Translations under genes and position numbers: made by a program | Notes under the pieces: model-generated | Told to the model about the DNA's origin: nothing | The model's input: the letters and a program-made list of their open reading frames with translations, nothing else | Databases searched by the model: none | In this document: piece after piece, positions 1-9,180 of the stretch | How positions within the stretch are numbered: position 1 is the first letter of the stretch | How the letters are laid out: the number at the start of each line of letters is the position of its first letter | Assembly: GCA_018267575.1 (NCBI GenBank) | Contig: JAFDYF010000005.1 | Span: 1 to 64,000 of the forward strand | Origin: Bacteroidota bacterium | GTDB taxonomy: Bacteria > Bacteroidota > Bacteroidia > Chitinophagales > Chitinophagaceae | Direction of reading: 5' to 3' | DNA: 64,000 nucleotides

Positions 1-1
1 G

Positions 2-29
2 AAAAAAAAGATATTCAGCTGAATATCTT
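2..29 (-). terminator. Perfect palindrome with T-tract, probable terminator
   Basis: Positions 8-29 form a perfect 22-bp palindrome (arms AAGATATTCAG / CTGAATATCTT). Read leftwards it is followed by a run of T (complement of the A run at 2-9). It lies 88 bases past the stop of the leftward membrane-protein gene at 117, so it is probably its intrinsic terminator. The stem is A/T-rich and has no separate loop, so strength is uncertain. Confidence 0.55.
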
Positions 30-116
30 CGATTTATAACGCAACGCTAGTGAAATCATTTATAAACTACACAGTCCTTAAGCCCTAGCATTTAGACCTT
101 TAACCCATTCGCCCCA

Positions 117-875
117 TCAAGCATGTTCGTCTGGGACCGTTGGCCTCATCGACATCAGCAGTTGCCTGATGCAAACCAGGTGCCCAAAAATGAATATGGG
201 CACCAGATAGCTTGGCAACCAGATAAAAGGAAAATGTAGAACAGCAATATTGGGCTGCTTGAACGAGAACTGTTCAAAATCGAAAGGAGCCGATAGTATG
301 CCGATAGTAAGCACATTCAATAATAATAGCAGTGCAAAAATATTCCAGGCCAAAAGCGCTTTATTGCTCAGTTTTGATTTTTCAAAACCCCAATAAGCGA
401 TAAAGGGAGCGGATACACCGACCAGAATATCAAAATTCTTCCCTGCAAATGTCATGAGTTGTGGTACCGCTTTGTGGAGAGACAGCCAGAATAAAACCAG
501 TTCAATGGGTACACGTAAAGTGTTCAGATAGGTAAGGTCCATCATCGGCAAAGTGTCAACAAAAATTTTACCCCGCTTGCTAAGAAACACTACCAGGATA
601 ACTAAGAAAGGCGGCACCATTGCCAATGCAAATCTCGGTGGCAGGCCTGTGGTGTCTGCAACATAAAAATCATTGAGAGTGAGTATCGCTTGTATCACCA
701 GCCAGAAAGAAATCAAACTGGTAATGATAATCGCATTGCCTTTAGGGCTGGTAGAATCAGAATTGAGAAAGGCATAATGGAACAGTACGACTGTTAATAA
801 GCTGGTTAGTAGGAAGACCACTGATACATAAACCGGTATGTCTAAACTCATAGATTTCTTTAGCAGGTTCAACAA
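117..875 (-). CDS. Polytopic membrane protein of unknown function
   Basis: This 252-aa protein is mostly hydrophobic. About seven membrane-spanning segments can be seen, at roughly residues 13-34, 48-67, 83-99, 118-136, 150-164, 172-195 and 213-235. There is no signal-peptide cleavage site and no motif I recognise. The first ATG gives MLNLLKKSMSLDIP; an alternative start is Met9 (position 851). It stands alone, read leftwards away from the small ORF at 1039, with a palindromic terminator after it. A Bacteroidota-specific conserved membrane protein is likely; no function can be assigned. Confidence 0.75.
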   Translation of the reverse strand: MLNLLKKSMSLDIPVYVSVVFLLTSLLTVVLFHYAFLNSDSTSPKGNAIIITSLISFWLVIQAILTLNDFYVADTTGLPPRFALAMVPPFLVILVVFLSKRGKIFVDTLPMMDLTYLNTLRVPIELVLFWLSLHKAVPQLMTFAGKNFDILVGVSAPFIAYWGFEKSKLSNKALLAWNIFALLLLLNVLTIGILSAPFDFEQFSFKQPNIAVLHFPFIWLPSYLVPIFIFGHLVCIRQLLMSMRPTVPDEHA

Positions 876-1038
876 TATGGCTCAAGTTATCGGATGCAAT
901 AGCCGACATTCATTTAATAATTCGGCATCACATCAATCCCAATTGGGGGAAACCAAGTTTTGCAAAAGGAACGGGAAAACCAGTCTTAAAGGCTTATATC
1001 AGATATGAAGATGCTTATAAAATCCTTACCTAGATACC

Positions 1039-1209
1039 ATGAAAATAGATAAAATGAATAAGAAAATGGTAAAACAACCAGACTTTTTACATTTTCCGTC
1101 CTTCAGACTTCATGTGTTGTTTGAACAGGAACATATACAAAGTTTGGTGGATGCCATCATTGTTTTGGCCGTTAACCAAAATCCCCTAATTTCAGAAGAA
1201 GATAAGTAA
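1039..1209 (+). CDS. Small ORF, 56 aa, unknown
   Basis: An ATG-to-TAA frame of 56 codons starts MKIDKMNKKMVKQPDF and ends NPLISEEDK. The N-terminus is Lys-rich, and a hydrophobic stretch (SLVDAIIVLAV) occupies residues 36-46. It ends 41 bases before the aminotransferase gene at 1251 on the same strand and could be co-transcribed with it. I do not recognise the sequence. It could also be a remnant or chance frame; balanced composition and position in an otherwise empty gap favour a real gene only weakly. Confidence 0.4.
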   Translation: MKIDKMNKKMVKQPDFLHFPSFRLHVLFEQEHIQSLVDAIIVLAVNQNPLISEEDK

Positions 1210-1250
1210 AGTCTTAAACTGCAAACTATCACAAACCTCTAAACAAAACC

Positions 1251-2360
1251 ATGCAGTACAAAAGAATGCCCATCGAAATAGAATCGCCGGAAAGTCTCGG
1301 TTATGATTCTATTGAATGCAACCTAGCTGAAAGTTCAGTCAGGGATATCAAATATAAAGATTTGGGCATCGACCTAAATCAGCTTGTACTTGCCTATGAC
1401 AATCACATTGGAAAACCAGCCCTACGAAAACTGATTGCACAGGAGCATGCGGGTATTTCTGAAAAAGATGTGTTGCTAACCGTTGGGGCTGCTGGCGCTT
1501 TATTCATCATCAACACTTCATTACTAACTAAAGAAGACCATCTGATTGTTGTGTGCCCTAATTATGCCACCAATATTGAAACCCCACGTGCCATCGGCTG
1601 CGATATCAGTTTTATTGATCTAAGTTTTGAAGAACAGTATGCACTCGATTTAGAAAAAATAAAATCGGCACTGCGGCCCAATACCAAATTAATCAGCATC
1701 ACTACGCCCCATAATCCCACCGGCACCATTGTTGAGAAAAAAATTTTAGAAAATCTTTGCAAGCTTGCTGAAGACCAAGGATGCTATTTATTGGTTGATG
1801 AAACTTATAGGGATATCGCGTTTCATAACGTTACAGCACTTGCGGCCACGGTTAGTCATAAAGCCATCAGTGTATCTTCAGTATCTAAAGCTTATGGCAT
1901 CCCGGGTATCCGCCTCGGTTGGGTCATTTCTAGAGACCCACTTTTACAAGAAGTTTTTTTAGCAGCCAAGGAGCAGATCCATATCTGCAATTCTATTATA
2001 GATGAAGAAATAGGTTATCAAACTTTGCTAAAAAAAGAAACTTATTTCCCAAAAATCAAAGAAGAAGTGATGGCCAATTTTGCCTTATTGAAAAATTGGA
2101 TGCAGACACACCAATACCTTGAATGGATAGAACCTTCCGGTGGGGTTGTATGTTTCCCCCGCTTCAAAAAAATAGTCAATATAGATATCGAAGCTTTCTA
2201 TAAAACTTTGTTGAAAAAACATAGAACCTATGTAGGCCCCGGTCATTGGTTTGAGCAGAGTAAAAGAAGTTTCCGTTTGGGTTTTGGCTGGGAGCAGCAA
2301 ACTTCCTTTATCAGAGGGTTGGCAAATATTGATAAGGCAATTTTGGAAACTTTGTTATAG
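1251..2360 (+). CDS. PLP-dependent aminotransferase, class I/II fold
   Basis: 369 aa, a fold-type I pyridoxal-phosphate enzyme. Visible motifs in order: a glycine turn VGAAGALF (about 78-85) for the cofactor phosphate, TTPHNPTGT (151-159) with Asn155, VDETYRDI (182-189) with Asp183 for the pyridine nitrogen and Tyr186, and SVSKAYGIPGIRLGW (210-224) with Lys213 as the Schiff-base lysine and a substrate-binding Arg221. Full length for the family. The substrate cannot be read from sequence; some relatives act on arginine-derived or other amino acids. It is encoded alone, possibly behind the 56-aa ORF at 1039. Confidence 0.85.
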   Translation: MQYKRMPIEIESPESLGYDSIECNLAESSVRDIKYKDLGIDLNQLVLAYDNHIGKPALRKLIAQEHAGISEKDVLLTVGAAGALFIINTSLLTKEDHLIVVCPNYATNIETPRAIGCDISFIDLSFEEQYALDLEKIKSALRPNTKLISITTPHNPTGTIVEKKILENLCKLAEDQGCYLLVDETYRDIAFHNVTALAATVSHKAISVSSVSKAYGIPGIRLGWVISRDPLLQEVFLAAKEQIHICNSIIDEEIGYQTLLKKETYFPKIKEEVMANFALLKNWMQTHQYLEWIEPSGGVVCFPRFKKIVNIDIEAFYKTLLKKHRTYVGPGHWFEQSKRSFRLGFGWEQQTSFIRGLANIDKAILETLL

Positions 2361-2407
2361 CCAATCATCCTAAGCATCAAGAGCTTTGATTTCCTACAAG
2401 CAAATTC

Positions 2408-3604
2408 TTATAGATAGCTTAACCACCATTGATAATGGGTGCTTTTATATTTGTTATACCATTTACAAAGCGGGTATAGGCAGATAATCACAAATACCCA
2501 AATAGCATACATCGCCGGTAGGTTTACACCAAAATCATCAGGTCGGAAGAGGAAAGGCGTACGCTTTGGGTGTATATCTTTTATTCCATAGCCAGAAATA
2601 AAAAAAGCAATCACACATAAAAAATGGATAAAAAAGAAATGGGTAATATAGTAGAAAAAAGGAACCCGGCCAAACACGGTGAAAAAATCAGTAACCTTAT
2701 TCTGAACCCTTTCCAAAAATGCCAGTGACAAAATAGAAGGTCCCAAGGTCATACACAAATACATCAAGGAAGGTGGATATTTGGTTGTGTTCAAAAATGA
2801 AAGAAAGCTATACAAGGGATTTCTCTGAACCGACCAAGGGGCTGGGTCACCATAGTTGTTTATAAATCTTAAAATAATAAACAATGCAATCAGCGCTGAG
2901 CCAAGACCGATAAGTATTTTTCTTCGTTTGTCTGCAAGCATTGTTTTTCCATACAATTTTCCAAAACAATAACCACAGCAAATAACCCCAAACCATGGAA
3001 GAAATGGGTAAAAAATCATTAATTGGTGATTGCCAAAAAGTGGATAGAAAGCGAAATGACCATGATGCAAAAGATCCCACCAAAACCCAATTGAATTGCC
3101 ATTTGCCGCCTCTAATCGATCAAGACTATTATGGCCAATCAAAATCAAAAGACCTATAGAAAGAATGGCTGCAAAAGGCAGTCTAACCATTAATCCTAAC
3201 AAAAACATACTGATACCCGTTGCCCAAATGACCTGAAAAATAAAAATATGATAAAGAGGGTCAAACGTAAATGCCAAACTCATTACCATAATTTCTACCA
3301 AGATGAGCCAAAGCCCTCTCTTCATTAGAAATGAGCTGAGTTCGACTTTTGTTTTTTTTGTTCCATTGAGATAGGCTGCCGTACCCGCAAGAAACACAAA
3401 GGTTGGTGCACAAAAATGGGTTATCCATCGGGTAAAAAAAAGCTGGGGTGTGGTAGTAGCCATATCCGTAGGGTCGCCTGTTGAAGCTTGGATATGAAAA
3501 AAATCACGGACATGGTCAATTGCCATAATCACCATGATAATGCCTCGAAGGAGGTCAATGGACCACACTCGGTATTTGGGTGTTCCCGACAGGTTAGTCG
3601 ACAT
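2408..3604 (-). CDS. DUF1624 / HGSNAT-type membrane acyltransferase-like protein
   Basis: 398 aa with about ten membrane segments. The N-terminus has the family hallmark RVWSIDLLRGIIMVIMAIDH (residues 12-31) with Asp30-His31, as in the heparan-alpha-glucosaminide N-acetyltransferase catalytic domain family (PF07786/DUF1624). By family analogy it may transfer acetyl groups across the inner membrane, but bacterial members are mostly uncharacterised. The next leftward gene toward 1 is on the other strand, and the aminotransferase and this gene converge with 47 bases between stops. The start ATG gives MSTNLSGTPKYR, the first possible Met. Confidence 0.8.
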   Translation of the reverse strand: MSTNLSGTPKYRVWSIDLLRGIIMVIMAIDHVRDFFHIQASTGDPTDMATTTPQLFFTRWITHFCAPTFVFLAGTAAYLNGTKKTKVELSSFLMKRGLWLILVEIMVMSLAFTFDPLYHIFIFQVIWATGISMFLLGLMVRLPFAAILSIGLLILIGHNSLDRLEAANGNSIGFWWDLLHHGHFAFYPLFGNHQLMIFYPFLPWFGVICCGYCFGKLYGKTMLADKRRKILIGLGSALIALFIILRFINNYGDPAPWSVQRNPLYSFLSFLNTTKYPPSLMYLCMTLGPSILSLAFLERVQNKVTDFFTVFGRVPFFYYITHFFFIHFLCVIAFFISGYGIKDIHPKRTPFLFRPDDFGVNLPAMYAIWVFVIICLYPLCKWYNKYKSTHYQWWLSYL

Positions 3605-3691
3605 GTTATGCTTAGGGTTATAGATTACAATGTAGCGAATAAAAAAAATAAATGAAGATTATTTATATATAAATCCTCCGTTTCCCTAATG

Positions 3692-4933
3692 CTACACAAA
3701 ATTGCTTTCAAAATGGGCAATGGCTTTGGCCGCAATAAATCCACTTGTCCAAGCATGTTGAAAATTAAATCCTCCTGTAATGCCATCCACATCCATCACC
3801 TCGCCAGCAAAAAACAGACCTGGAGCGATTTTGCTTTGCATGGTATTAGGGTCTATTTCTGATAATGTAATTCCACCTGCGGTTACGAATTCTTCTTTAA
3901 AAGTGGTTTTGCCCTTTACCTCCAATGGCTGGGAAACCAGGTTTTTGATAAGCCCATTTTGTTCACGAATGGGTAAATCGGCCCAACGCCTATTTTCTGA
4001 TACCCCTGACTGTTGGGCAAGGTATTCCCATAAACGCTGCGGCAAACCAAAAGGATTCTTGCTGATGATCCATTGAGAGGCCAGTTCGGTCCTTAATTCT
4101 TGTATCTTTTCGCGAAGAGAATGCTCGTTGTGATCAGGAACCCAATTTACAGAAATACCAAAATGATAATTGCTTAAGACCAAGTCTTTAGCTCCCCATG
4201 CTGACAATCTCAATACCGCTGGCCCGCTTAATCCCCAATGGGTAATTAGCATCGGACCTCTTTCTATTAGTTTCGATCCTTCAATTTTTATTTTAATATT
4301 GGCTACAGAAATGCCCATCAACTTTGTGATGCGGTTGCCCGGCAAATTGAATGTAAACAATGATGGTATCGGATCCACAATAGTATGGCCTATGCGTCTT
4401 AACCAATCAAACATGGACGATTTGGGATAGCCGCCACAGGCAATGCAGAGAAGGTTGGCGCTGAATTTTTGATCATTGGACGCGGTCAGCAACCATTCAT
4501 CGTTTACCCTTTCCACAGATTTCACATCGCGGTTCATCATTATTTCAATACCATATTTGTTTACTTCCTTTATCAAACATTCGATAATAGTTTGAGAGGA
4601 ATCTGTGACTGGAAACATTCGCCCATCGGCTTCTGTTTTCAACTCCACCCCTCTTTGATTGAACCATTCAATGGTATCGGTAGTAAAAAATTGATGAAAT
4701 GATTTTTTTACAAAATGGGTGCCACGTGGATATCTCTTTACCATCTCTGCTATATCAAAACAGGCATGCGTTACATTACAACGGCCACCACCACTCAGTT
4801 TTACCTTGCTTAATAAATGGGATGATTTCTCGAGTATGATTATTTTCAGATCCTGATTGAAACGTGCCGCGTTTACCGCGCAAAAAATACCAGCAGCACC
4901 GCCACCAATTACTATTAGTGTTTTTGTAGGCAT
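3692..4933 (-). CDS. HI0933/YhiN-family FAD-dependent oxidoreductase
   Basis: 413 aa. An FAD-binding Rossmann motif VIGGGAAGIFCAV is at residues 8-20, followed by the family signature VKLSGGGRCNVTH (about 44-56). Near the C-terminus, GLFFAGEVMDVDGITGGFNF (about 371-390) closes the flavin site. Length and motif order match the HI0933/YhiN family of flavoproteins, whose substrate is unknown. It reads leftwards after map, separated from it by a repeat-rich gap of about 104 bases. Some Bacteroidota annotate it as aminoacetone oxidase family; I would not rely on that name. Confidence 0.88.
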   Translation of the reverse strand: MPTKTLIVIGGGAAGIFCAVNAARFNQDLKIIILEKSSHLLSKVKLSGGGRCNVTHACFDIAEMVKRYPRGTHFVKKSFHQFFTTDTIEWFNQRGVELKTEADGRMFPVTDSSQTIIECLIKEVNKYGIEIMMNRDVKSVERVNDEWLLTASNDQKFSANLLCIACGGYPKSSMFDWLRRIGHTIVDPIPSLFTFNLPGNRITKLMGISVANIKIKIEGSKLIERGPMLITHWGLSGPAVLRLSAWGAKDLVLSNYHFGISVNWVPDHNEHSLREKIQELRTELASQWIISKNPFGLPQRLWEYLAQQSGVSENRRWADLPIREQNGLIKNLVSQPLEVKGKTTFKEEFVTAGGITLSEIDPNTMQSKIAPGLFFAGEVMDVDGITGGFNFQHAWTSGFIAAKAIAHFESNFV

Positions 4934-4939
4934 ATTATT

Positions 4940-5066
4940 TATGCTAAACGCTCGATGCGGAACGCTGAACGCAAAACGGTTAAAATCCTTTAGCTTTTAT
5001 TGTTGTGTGTTCCACAACATGCTTTCAGTGTTCTGCTTTACGCGTTAAGCGTTTCCCTTTCAGCGC
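4940..5066. repeat. AACGCTGAACGC-type dispersed hairpin repeat, copy 1
   Basis: The gap between the flavoprotein and map holds words of the type TAAACGC, GAACGCTGAACGC and, in inverted orientation, GCGTTAAGCGTTT and TTCAGCGC. The two halves can pair. The same words recur at about 11665-11760 and 20797-20818, so this is a dispersed intergenic element. Its right half runs into map and encodes the last ten residues of that protein. Confidence 0.6.
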
Positions 5067-5856
5067 AAAAAAGGTTCAGGTTTGCTTTTTCAGCAGCTTC
5101 AATGATACTATAATCCGAAAGGATATCCGGTTGGCTTTTCTGAACATGTACATCGTGCTCAAAATGCACGGATACTTTATGATCCTTGGTTCGCACTGTC
5201 CAACCGTCTTCTTCGGTATACACGTCTTTCGTACCCAGGTTTATCATCGGCTCAATGGCCAATACCATGCCCTCCTTCATTTTGCCTCCGCTTCCACGCC
5301 GACCATAATTGGGTACTTGTGGATCCTCGTGCAAACTTTTACCCAAACCATGACCAACCAGCTCCCGGACCACTCCATAACCATATTTTTTTTCTGTATG
5401 TTCCTGGATGGCATAAGAAATATCACCTACCCGGTTACCAGCTACTGCCTTTTCAATTCCCTTATATAAAGATTCTTTGGTTACGCGAATCAATTGAATC
5501 AGTTCATCGCTGATGGAGCCCAACGCAAAAGTATATGCGTGATCTCCGTGATACCCATTCTTCACTACACCGATATCGATTGATACAATATCCCCATCCT
5601 TCAGTTCATTAGCATTGGGGAATCCATGTACCACTACATCGTTTACAGAAATACATGAATTAAATGGGTAGCCATGATAATTTAAAAATGACGGTACCGC
5701 TTGATGGTCGCGGATAAACTCCCCAATAAACTGATCAAGCAACAAGGTACTGATCCCCGGCTTAAGCAACTTGGCCACTTCGGTAAGTGTTTTGCTAACT
5801 AACAAAGCACTTTCACGCATCAGCTCAATCTCTGCTTTTGTTTTATAATAAATCAT
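5038..5856 (-). CDS. map: Methionine aminopeptidase, type I
   Basis: 272 aa. It removes the initiator methionine from new proteins. All five metal ligands of the pita-bread fold are visible: Asp94 (SIDIG), Asp105 (YHGDHAY), His169 (LVGHGLG), Glu202 (AIEPM) and Glu233 (HFEHDV); His77 (VVVHGFPN) is the substrate histidine. The gene follows secY, its usual neighbour, but a strong hairpin with a T-tract (5883-5911) lies between, so expression may be partly uncoupled. The C-terminal residues FCAERETLNA are encoded by a dispersed intergenic repeat and are probably a late extension. The usual next gene, infA, is missing. Confidence 0.96.
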   Translation of the reverse strand: MIYYKTKAEIELMRESALLVSKTLTEVAKLLKPGISTLLLDQFIGEFIRDHQAVPSFLNYHGYPFNSCISVNDVVVHGFPNANELKDGDIVSIDIGVVKNGYHGDHAYTFALGSISDELIQLIRVTKESLYKGIEKAVAGNRVGDISYAIQEHTEKKYGYGVVRELVGHGLGKSLHEDPQVPNYGRRGSGGKMKEGMVLAIEPMINLGTKDVYTEEDGWTVRTKDHKVSVHFEHDVHVQKSQPDILSDYSIIEAAEKANLNLFCAERETLNA

Positions 5857-5882
5857 CTATCCAGCTTTCTTATTAAAAAATA

Positions 5883-5911
5883 AAACCTGTTAGGGTCTAC
5901 CTAACAGGTTT
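5883..5911 (-). terminator. Intrinsic terminator after secY
   Basis: Arms AAACCTGTTAGG (5883-5894) and CCTAACAGGTTT (5900-5911) form a perfect 12-bp stem with a 5-base loop. Read leftwards, the stem is followed by TTATTTTTT. It lies 27 bases past the secY stop and 27 bases before the map start, so it should end or attenuate the S10-spc transcript before map. Confidence 0.8.
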
Positions 5912-5937
5912 ACTATAAATCATAATAAATATACGAG

Positions 5938-7281
5938 TTAGATAACAGCCCCTGAAACGGTCGAGGACTGTCTGCCCTGAATGCGGCCGCTCTTCATCAG
6001 ACCATCATATTGGCGCATCAATAATTGTGTTTCTACTTGTTGAAGCGTATCTAAAATTACGCCTACCATAATCAACAAGGAGGTGCCACCGAAAAAGGAA
6101 GCAAAGCCCTGGGTAACGCCCAAACGCTGGGCAAAGCCAGGAAGAATACCGATAATGGCCAACAATATTGCCCCAGGCAAAGTAATTTTATCCATTACCG
6201 AACCAATATAATCAGTGGTGGGCTGACCTGGTTTTACACCCGGGATAAAGCCATTATTACGTTTCAGGTCCTCAGCAATTTGCTTTGGATTAAAAATCAA
6301 AGCCGTGTATAGGAAGGTAAAGGCCACCACAATCACCGCATAGATCACCATGTGCAGATAATCCTTGGGGTCAGAGAATATTCTCGATATACCTTCTTTA
6401 TTTTCAAAGCTAGTATAAGAAATCAAAGTAGGAAGAAACATGATGGCTTGGGCAAAGATAATGGGCATAACCCCTGCGCTGTTCACTTTTAAAGGAAGGA
6501 ACTGTCTAGCCCCACCAAACTGTCTGTTCCCCACAATCTGTTTGGCATAGTTGACCGGAACTTTTCGGACACCTTGTATGAGCACAATCAAACCCATTAT
6601 AATTGCAATCAGGATGGCGATTTCAATAACAAAAATCAAAATACCACCGCTACCCATTGCCAATTTGGCTGTAAGTTCCTGCTGAAAGGCACTTGGGAGT
6701 CGCGCCAGGATACCAATCATGATGATGAGCGAGGTACCATTGCCCAATCCTTTATCAGTTATTTTTTCGCCCAACCACATCACAAATAACGTACCGGCTG
6801 TGAGCACTATGGGGGTTGTGAGCCACAAATAAGGGGAAAATGAATCAATAATCGCATCCTTTGCCATGGTCCGTAGGTAGGTAACATAAGCATAAGCCTG
6901 AACAAAGGTTACGATAACAGTAAGATATCTCGTCCACTGATTAATTTTCTTTCTTCCGCTTTCCCCTTCTTTCTGAACTTTCTGCATTTGCGGAACCAAT
7001 ATGGTCATCAATTGCATAAAGATGGAAGCAGAGATATAGGGCATGATACCCAGTGCAACGATAGAAGCTTGTAAAAATGCACCACCAGAAAACGCATCGA
7101 TCAATCCGAGTGCTCCAGATTTAGCACTCGTAAGGGACCCCAACTTATGTGGGTCTACCCCGGGCAATACGATATAGGTACAAAGACGGAAAATCAGGAT
7201 CAGAAGCAGTGTAGTAAGAATCTTACTCTTGAGCTCCTCAATGCCCCAGATATTTTTAAGTGTTTGAATCAGTTTCTTCAC
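5938..7281 (-). CDS. secY: Protein translocase subunit SecY
   Basis: 447 aa, the channel subunit of the SecYEG translocon in the inner membrane. Ten membrane segments are visible. Conserved points include the N-terminal RILIFRLCTYIVLPGVD region (about 25-45), the plug after it, and the cytoplasmic loop with RKVPVNYAKQ (about 235-250), where ribosome and SecA dock. It is the last gene of the ribosomal S10-spc run, directly after rplO with 76 bases between, as in most bacteria. A terminator follows. Confidence 0.97.
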   Translation of the reverse strand: MKKLIQTLKNIWGIEELKSKILTTLLLILIFRLCTYIVLPGVDPHKLGSLTSAKSGALGLIDAFSGGAFLQASIVALGIMPYISASIFMQLMTILVPQMQKVQKEGESGRKKINQWTRYLTVIVTFVQAYAYVTYLRTMAKDAIIDSFSPYLWLTTPIVLTAGTLFVMWLGEKITDKGLGNGTSLIIMIGILARLPSAFQQELTAKLAMGSGGILIFVIEIAILIAIIMGLIVLIQGVRKVPVNYAKQIVGNRQFGGARQFLPLKVNSAGVMPIIFAQAIMFLPTLISYTSFENKEGISRIFSDPKDYLHMVIYAVIVVAFTFLYTALIFNPKQIAEDLKRNNGFIPGVKPGQPTTDYIGSVMDKITLPGAILLAIIGILPGFAQRLGVTQGFASFFGGTSLLIMVGVILDTLQQVETQLLMRQYDGLMKSGRIQGRQSSTVSGAVI

Positions 7282-7357
7282 GAAAGTGGTAATTTTTTAT
7301 TTAAACATTGCAACAAAAAAAACGCCCTTTGGATGCGTCCATGCAAGTTACATATAA

Positions 7358-7807
7358 TTACTTAAGCAACTCGACCGTGTTGCCAGCTTCTTCAATTGCT
7401 GCTTTTGCCTTTGCGCTTACCGCATTTACCTTGAAGGATATCTTGCTTTTAAATTCGCCATGACCAAGCACTTTTACCAATGCAGTCTGGCTAATGAGAC
7501 CATTGATATACAAATTTTCAGGAGAAAATTCCTTGATGCCATATTTCTCAACCAGTTGATCGATTTGCCCAAGATTGAACACATTGTATTCAATACGGTT
7601 GATATTTTTGAAGCCTCTTTTAGGAATCCTTCTTTGGATAGGCATCTGACCACCTTCATGAGCCATTTTGCGCTGGTATCCTGCACGGCTCTGTCCGCCT
7701 TTATTACCTTTTGTAGAAGTGCCGCCCTTACCAGAAGCTTCACCACGACCTAATCTTTTTTCTTTGTGAGTAGCGCCTTTTGCAGGCCTAATGGAGTGTA
7801 GTTTCAT
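7358..7807 (-). CDS. rplO: 50S ribosomal protein L15
   Basis: 149 aa. The basic, glycine-rich N-terminus (GRGEASGKGGTSTKGNKG, about 21-38) threads into 23S rRNA, and MPIQRRIPKRGFKN is the usual central signature. The C-terminal globular half (about 80-149) is normal. It sits between rpmD and secY in the standard spc order. The gap to rpmD (7808-7921) holds an imperfect inverted repeat built from GGCTAATTTG-like words. Confidence 0.97.
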   Translation of the reverse strand: MKLHSIRPAKGATHKEKRLGRGEASGKGGTSTKGNKGGQSRAGYQRKMAHEGGQMPIQRRIPKRGFKNINRIEYNVFNLGQIDQLVEKYGIKEFSPENLYINGLISQTALVKVLGHGEFKSKISFKVNAVSAKAKAAIEEAGNTVELLK

Positions 7808-7921
7808 TTTATCTGATTTTTACTTAACGGGGAATCGCCCCTCGCTTTATGAATAGGCTAATTTGATAATGAGCTAATATGCTTGAAAAAGTTAACAGCT
7901 GCACATTAGCAAATTGGCTAA

Positions 7922-8104
7922 TCAACTAATTTCTTCCACTTTTACCAGATGGTCCACTTTACGCACCATCCCTAATATTTGCGGCGTAGCTTCCACCTCT
8001 TTTGAAGCGTGCATTTTTTTCAAACCAAGAGCCAATAAAGTTTGCTTTTGGCGCTCTGGCCTATCGATACCGCTTTTTATCTGTGTGATCCGAATTTTTT
8101 TCAT
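7922..8104 (-). CDS. rpmD: 50S ribosomal protein L30
   Basis: 60 aa, a small protein of the large subunit. It starts MKKIRITQIKSGIDRPERQK and carries the conserved TLLALGLKKM helix and MVRKVDHLVKVEE end. Length and sequence match the bacterial L30 family. Position between rpsE and rplO is canonical; rpsE ends 46 bases upstream. Confidence 0.96.
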   Translation of the reverse strand: MKKIRITQIKSGIDRPERQKQTLLALGLKKMHASKEVEATPQILGMVRKVDHLVKVEEIS

Positions 8105-8150
8105 TGCTCAATTATTTAACTGTCAACGGTGATAGACCACCGCCAACTAT

Positions 8151-8669
8151 TTATCCATTAAATACTTTCTTCAAAGACAAGTGACGGGTTCTTCCCACAA
8201 CCACTGGCTCTCTCAACATCGCCAATGCTTTGAAGGTTGCTTTTACCACATTATGAGGGTTCGCTGAACCCAATGACTTGGCAAGAACGTCGGTAACCCC
8301 AGCACTCTCAAGAACAGCACGCATACTGCCTCCTGCAATCACACCAGTACCATGAGCAGCTGGCTTGATCAATACCTTTGCGGCACCTTCCTTAGCCAAT
8401 TGATCGTGAGGGATAGTACCATGCAAAATCGGAACTTTAATCAGGTTCTTCTTTGCATCTTCTATGCCTTTGGTAATCGCTTCTTGAACTTCTTTAGCTT
8501 TCCCAAGACCATGGCCTACTACTCCCGCTTCGTTTCCAACTACCACCAGTGCAGAGAAACTAAAGGCACGTCCGCCCTTGGTTGTCTTTACCACACGGTT
8601 AATAGCAACCACCTTCTCTTTGAGTTCCAGGTCTCCGGCTTTAACTTTGCTTAAATTAACTTTTGACAT
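8151..8669 (-). CDS. rpsE: 30S ribosomal protein S5
   Basis: 172 aa. The N-terminal double-stranded-RNA-binding-like domain has the signature [22 protein letters not shown] (about 36-57, shown by its core [17 protein letters not shown]), and the C-terminal half (about 80-165) has the normal S5 fold with [19 protein letters not shown]5 helps decoding fidelity and mRNA unwinding. Canonical place between rplR and rpmD; gap to rplR is 32 bases. Confidence 0.97.
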   Translation of the reverse strand: MSKVNLSKVKAGDLELKEKVVAINRVVKTTKGGRAFSFSALVVVGNEAGVVGHGLGKAKEVQEAITKGIEDAKKNLIKVPILHGTIPHDQLAKEGAAKVLIKPAAHGTGVIAGGSMRAVLESAGVTDVLAKSLGSANPHNVVKATFKALAMLREPVVVGRTRHLSLKKVFNG

Positions 8670-8701
8670 TGTATACTTTAAAAGTTTGAATGTTTTTTTT
8701 C

Positions 8702-9055
8702 TTAAAACTCAAGGCCACCTTCCCTTGCTCCATCAGCAACCGACTTCACACGGCCATGATATAAATTCCCTCCGCGATCGAAAGTGCAATTTTTAAAGCC
8801 CAGCGCAATTGCTTTAACAGCAATAGCAGCGCCTACCATTTTGCTTTTCTCAATCTTAGTACCTTTTTGGGCTTTGATATCCTTATCCCTAGAAGAAGCA
8901 GATGCAATGGTTTTGCCATTATCGTCATCAATCAGTTGCACATATATATCACTATTGCTTCTGAAAACGGAAAGCCTTGGTTTTTGGGCAGAACCGGAAA
9001 TCTTTTTACGGATGCGGTGCCTTATTTTTTGCCTCTTGACTAATTTAGTATCCAT
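8702..9055 (-). CDS. rplR: 50S ribosomal protein L18
   Basis: 117 aa, binds 5S rRNA. Basic N-terminus ([12 protein letters not shown]) followed by [19 protein letters not shown] and the C-terminal [20 protein letters not shown] signature. Normal length. Between rplF and rpsE. The 125-base gap to rplF includes a CCTTCCCC/GGGGAGCAAGG hairpin near 9107-9125. Confidence 0.97.
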   Translation of the reverse strand: MDTKLVKRQKIRHRIRKKISGSAQKPRLSVFRSNSDIYVQLIDDDNGKTIASASSRDKDIKAQKGTKIEKSKMVGAAIAVKAIALGFKNCTFDRGGNLYHGRVKSVADGAREGGLEF

Positions 9056-9180
9056 ATCGCTTATTTTACTTTCCTGATTCTGCCAGGAATTATGTTGATC
9101 CCTTCCCCAAAGGGGAGCAAGGATTTGAAATTGCTATTAGAATAATTAAGATCTATTACCAACCTTCGGGCTATGGTTTA

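Noticed and set aside
5005-5469. 154-aa rightward ORF over map
   Set aside because: It is antisense to the well-supported map gene; composition (many Phe, His, Cys) is that of a shadow frame.
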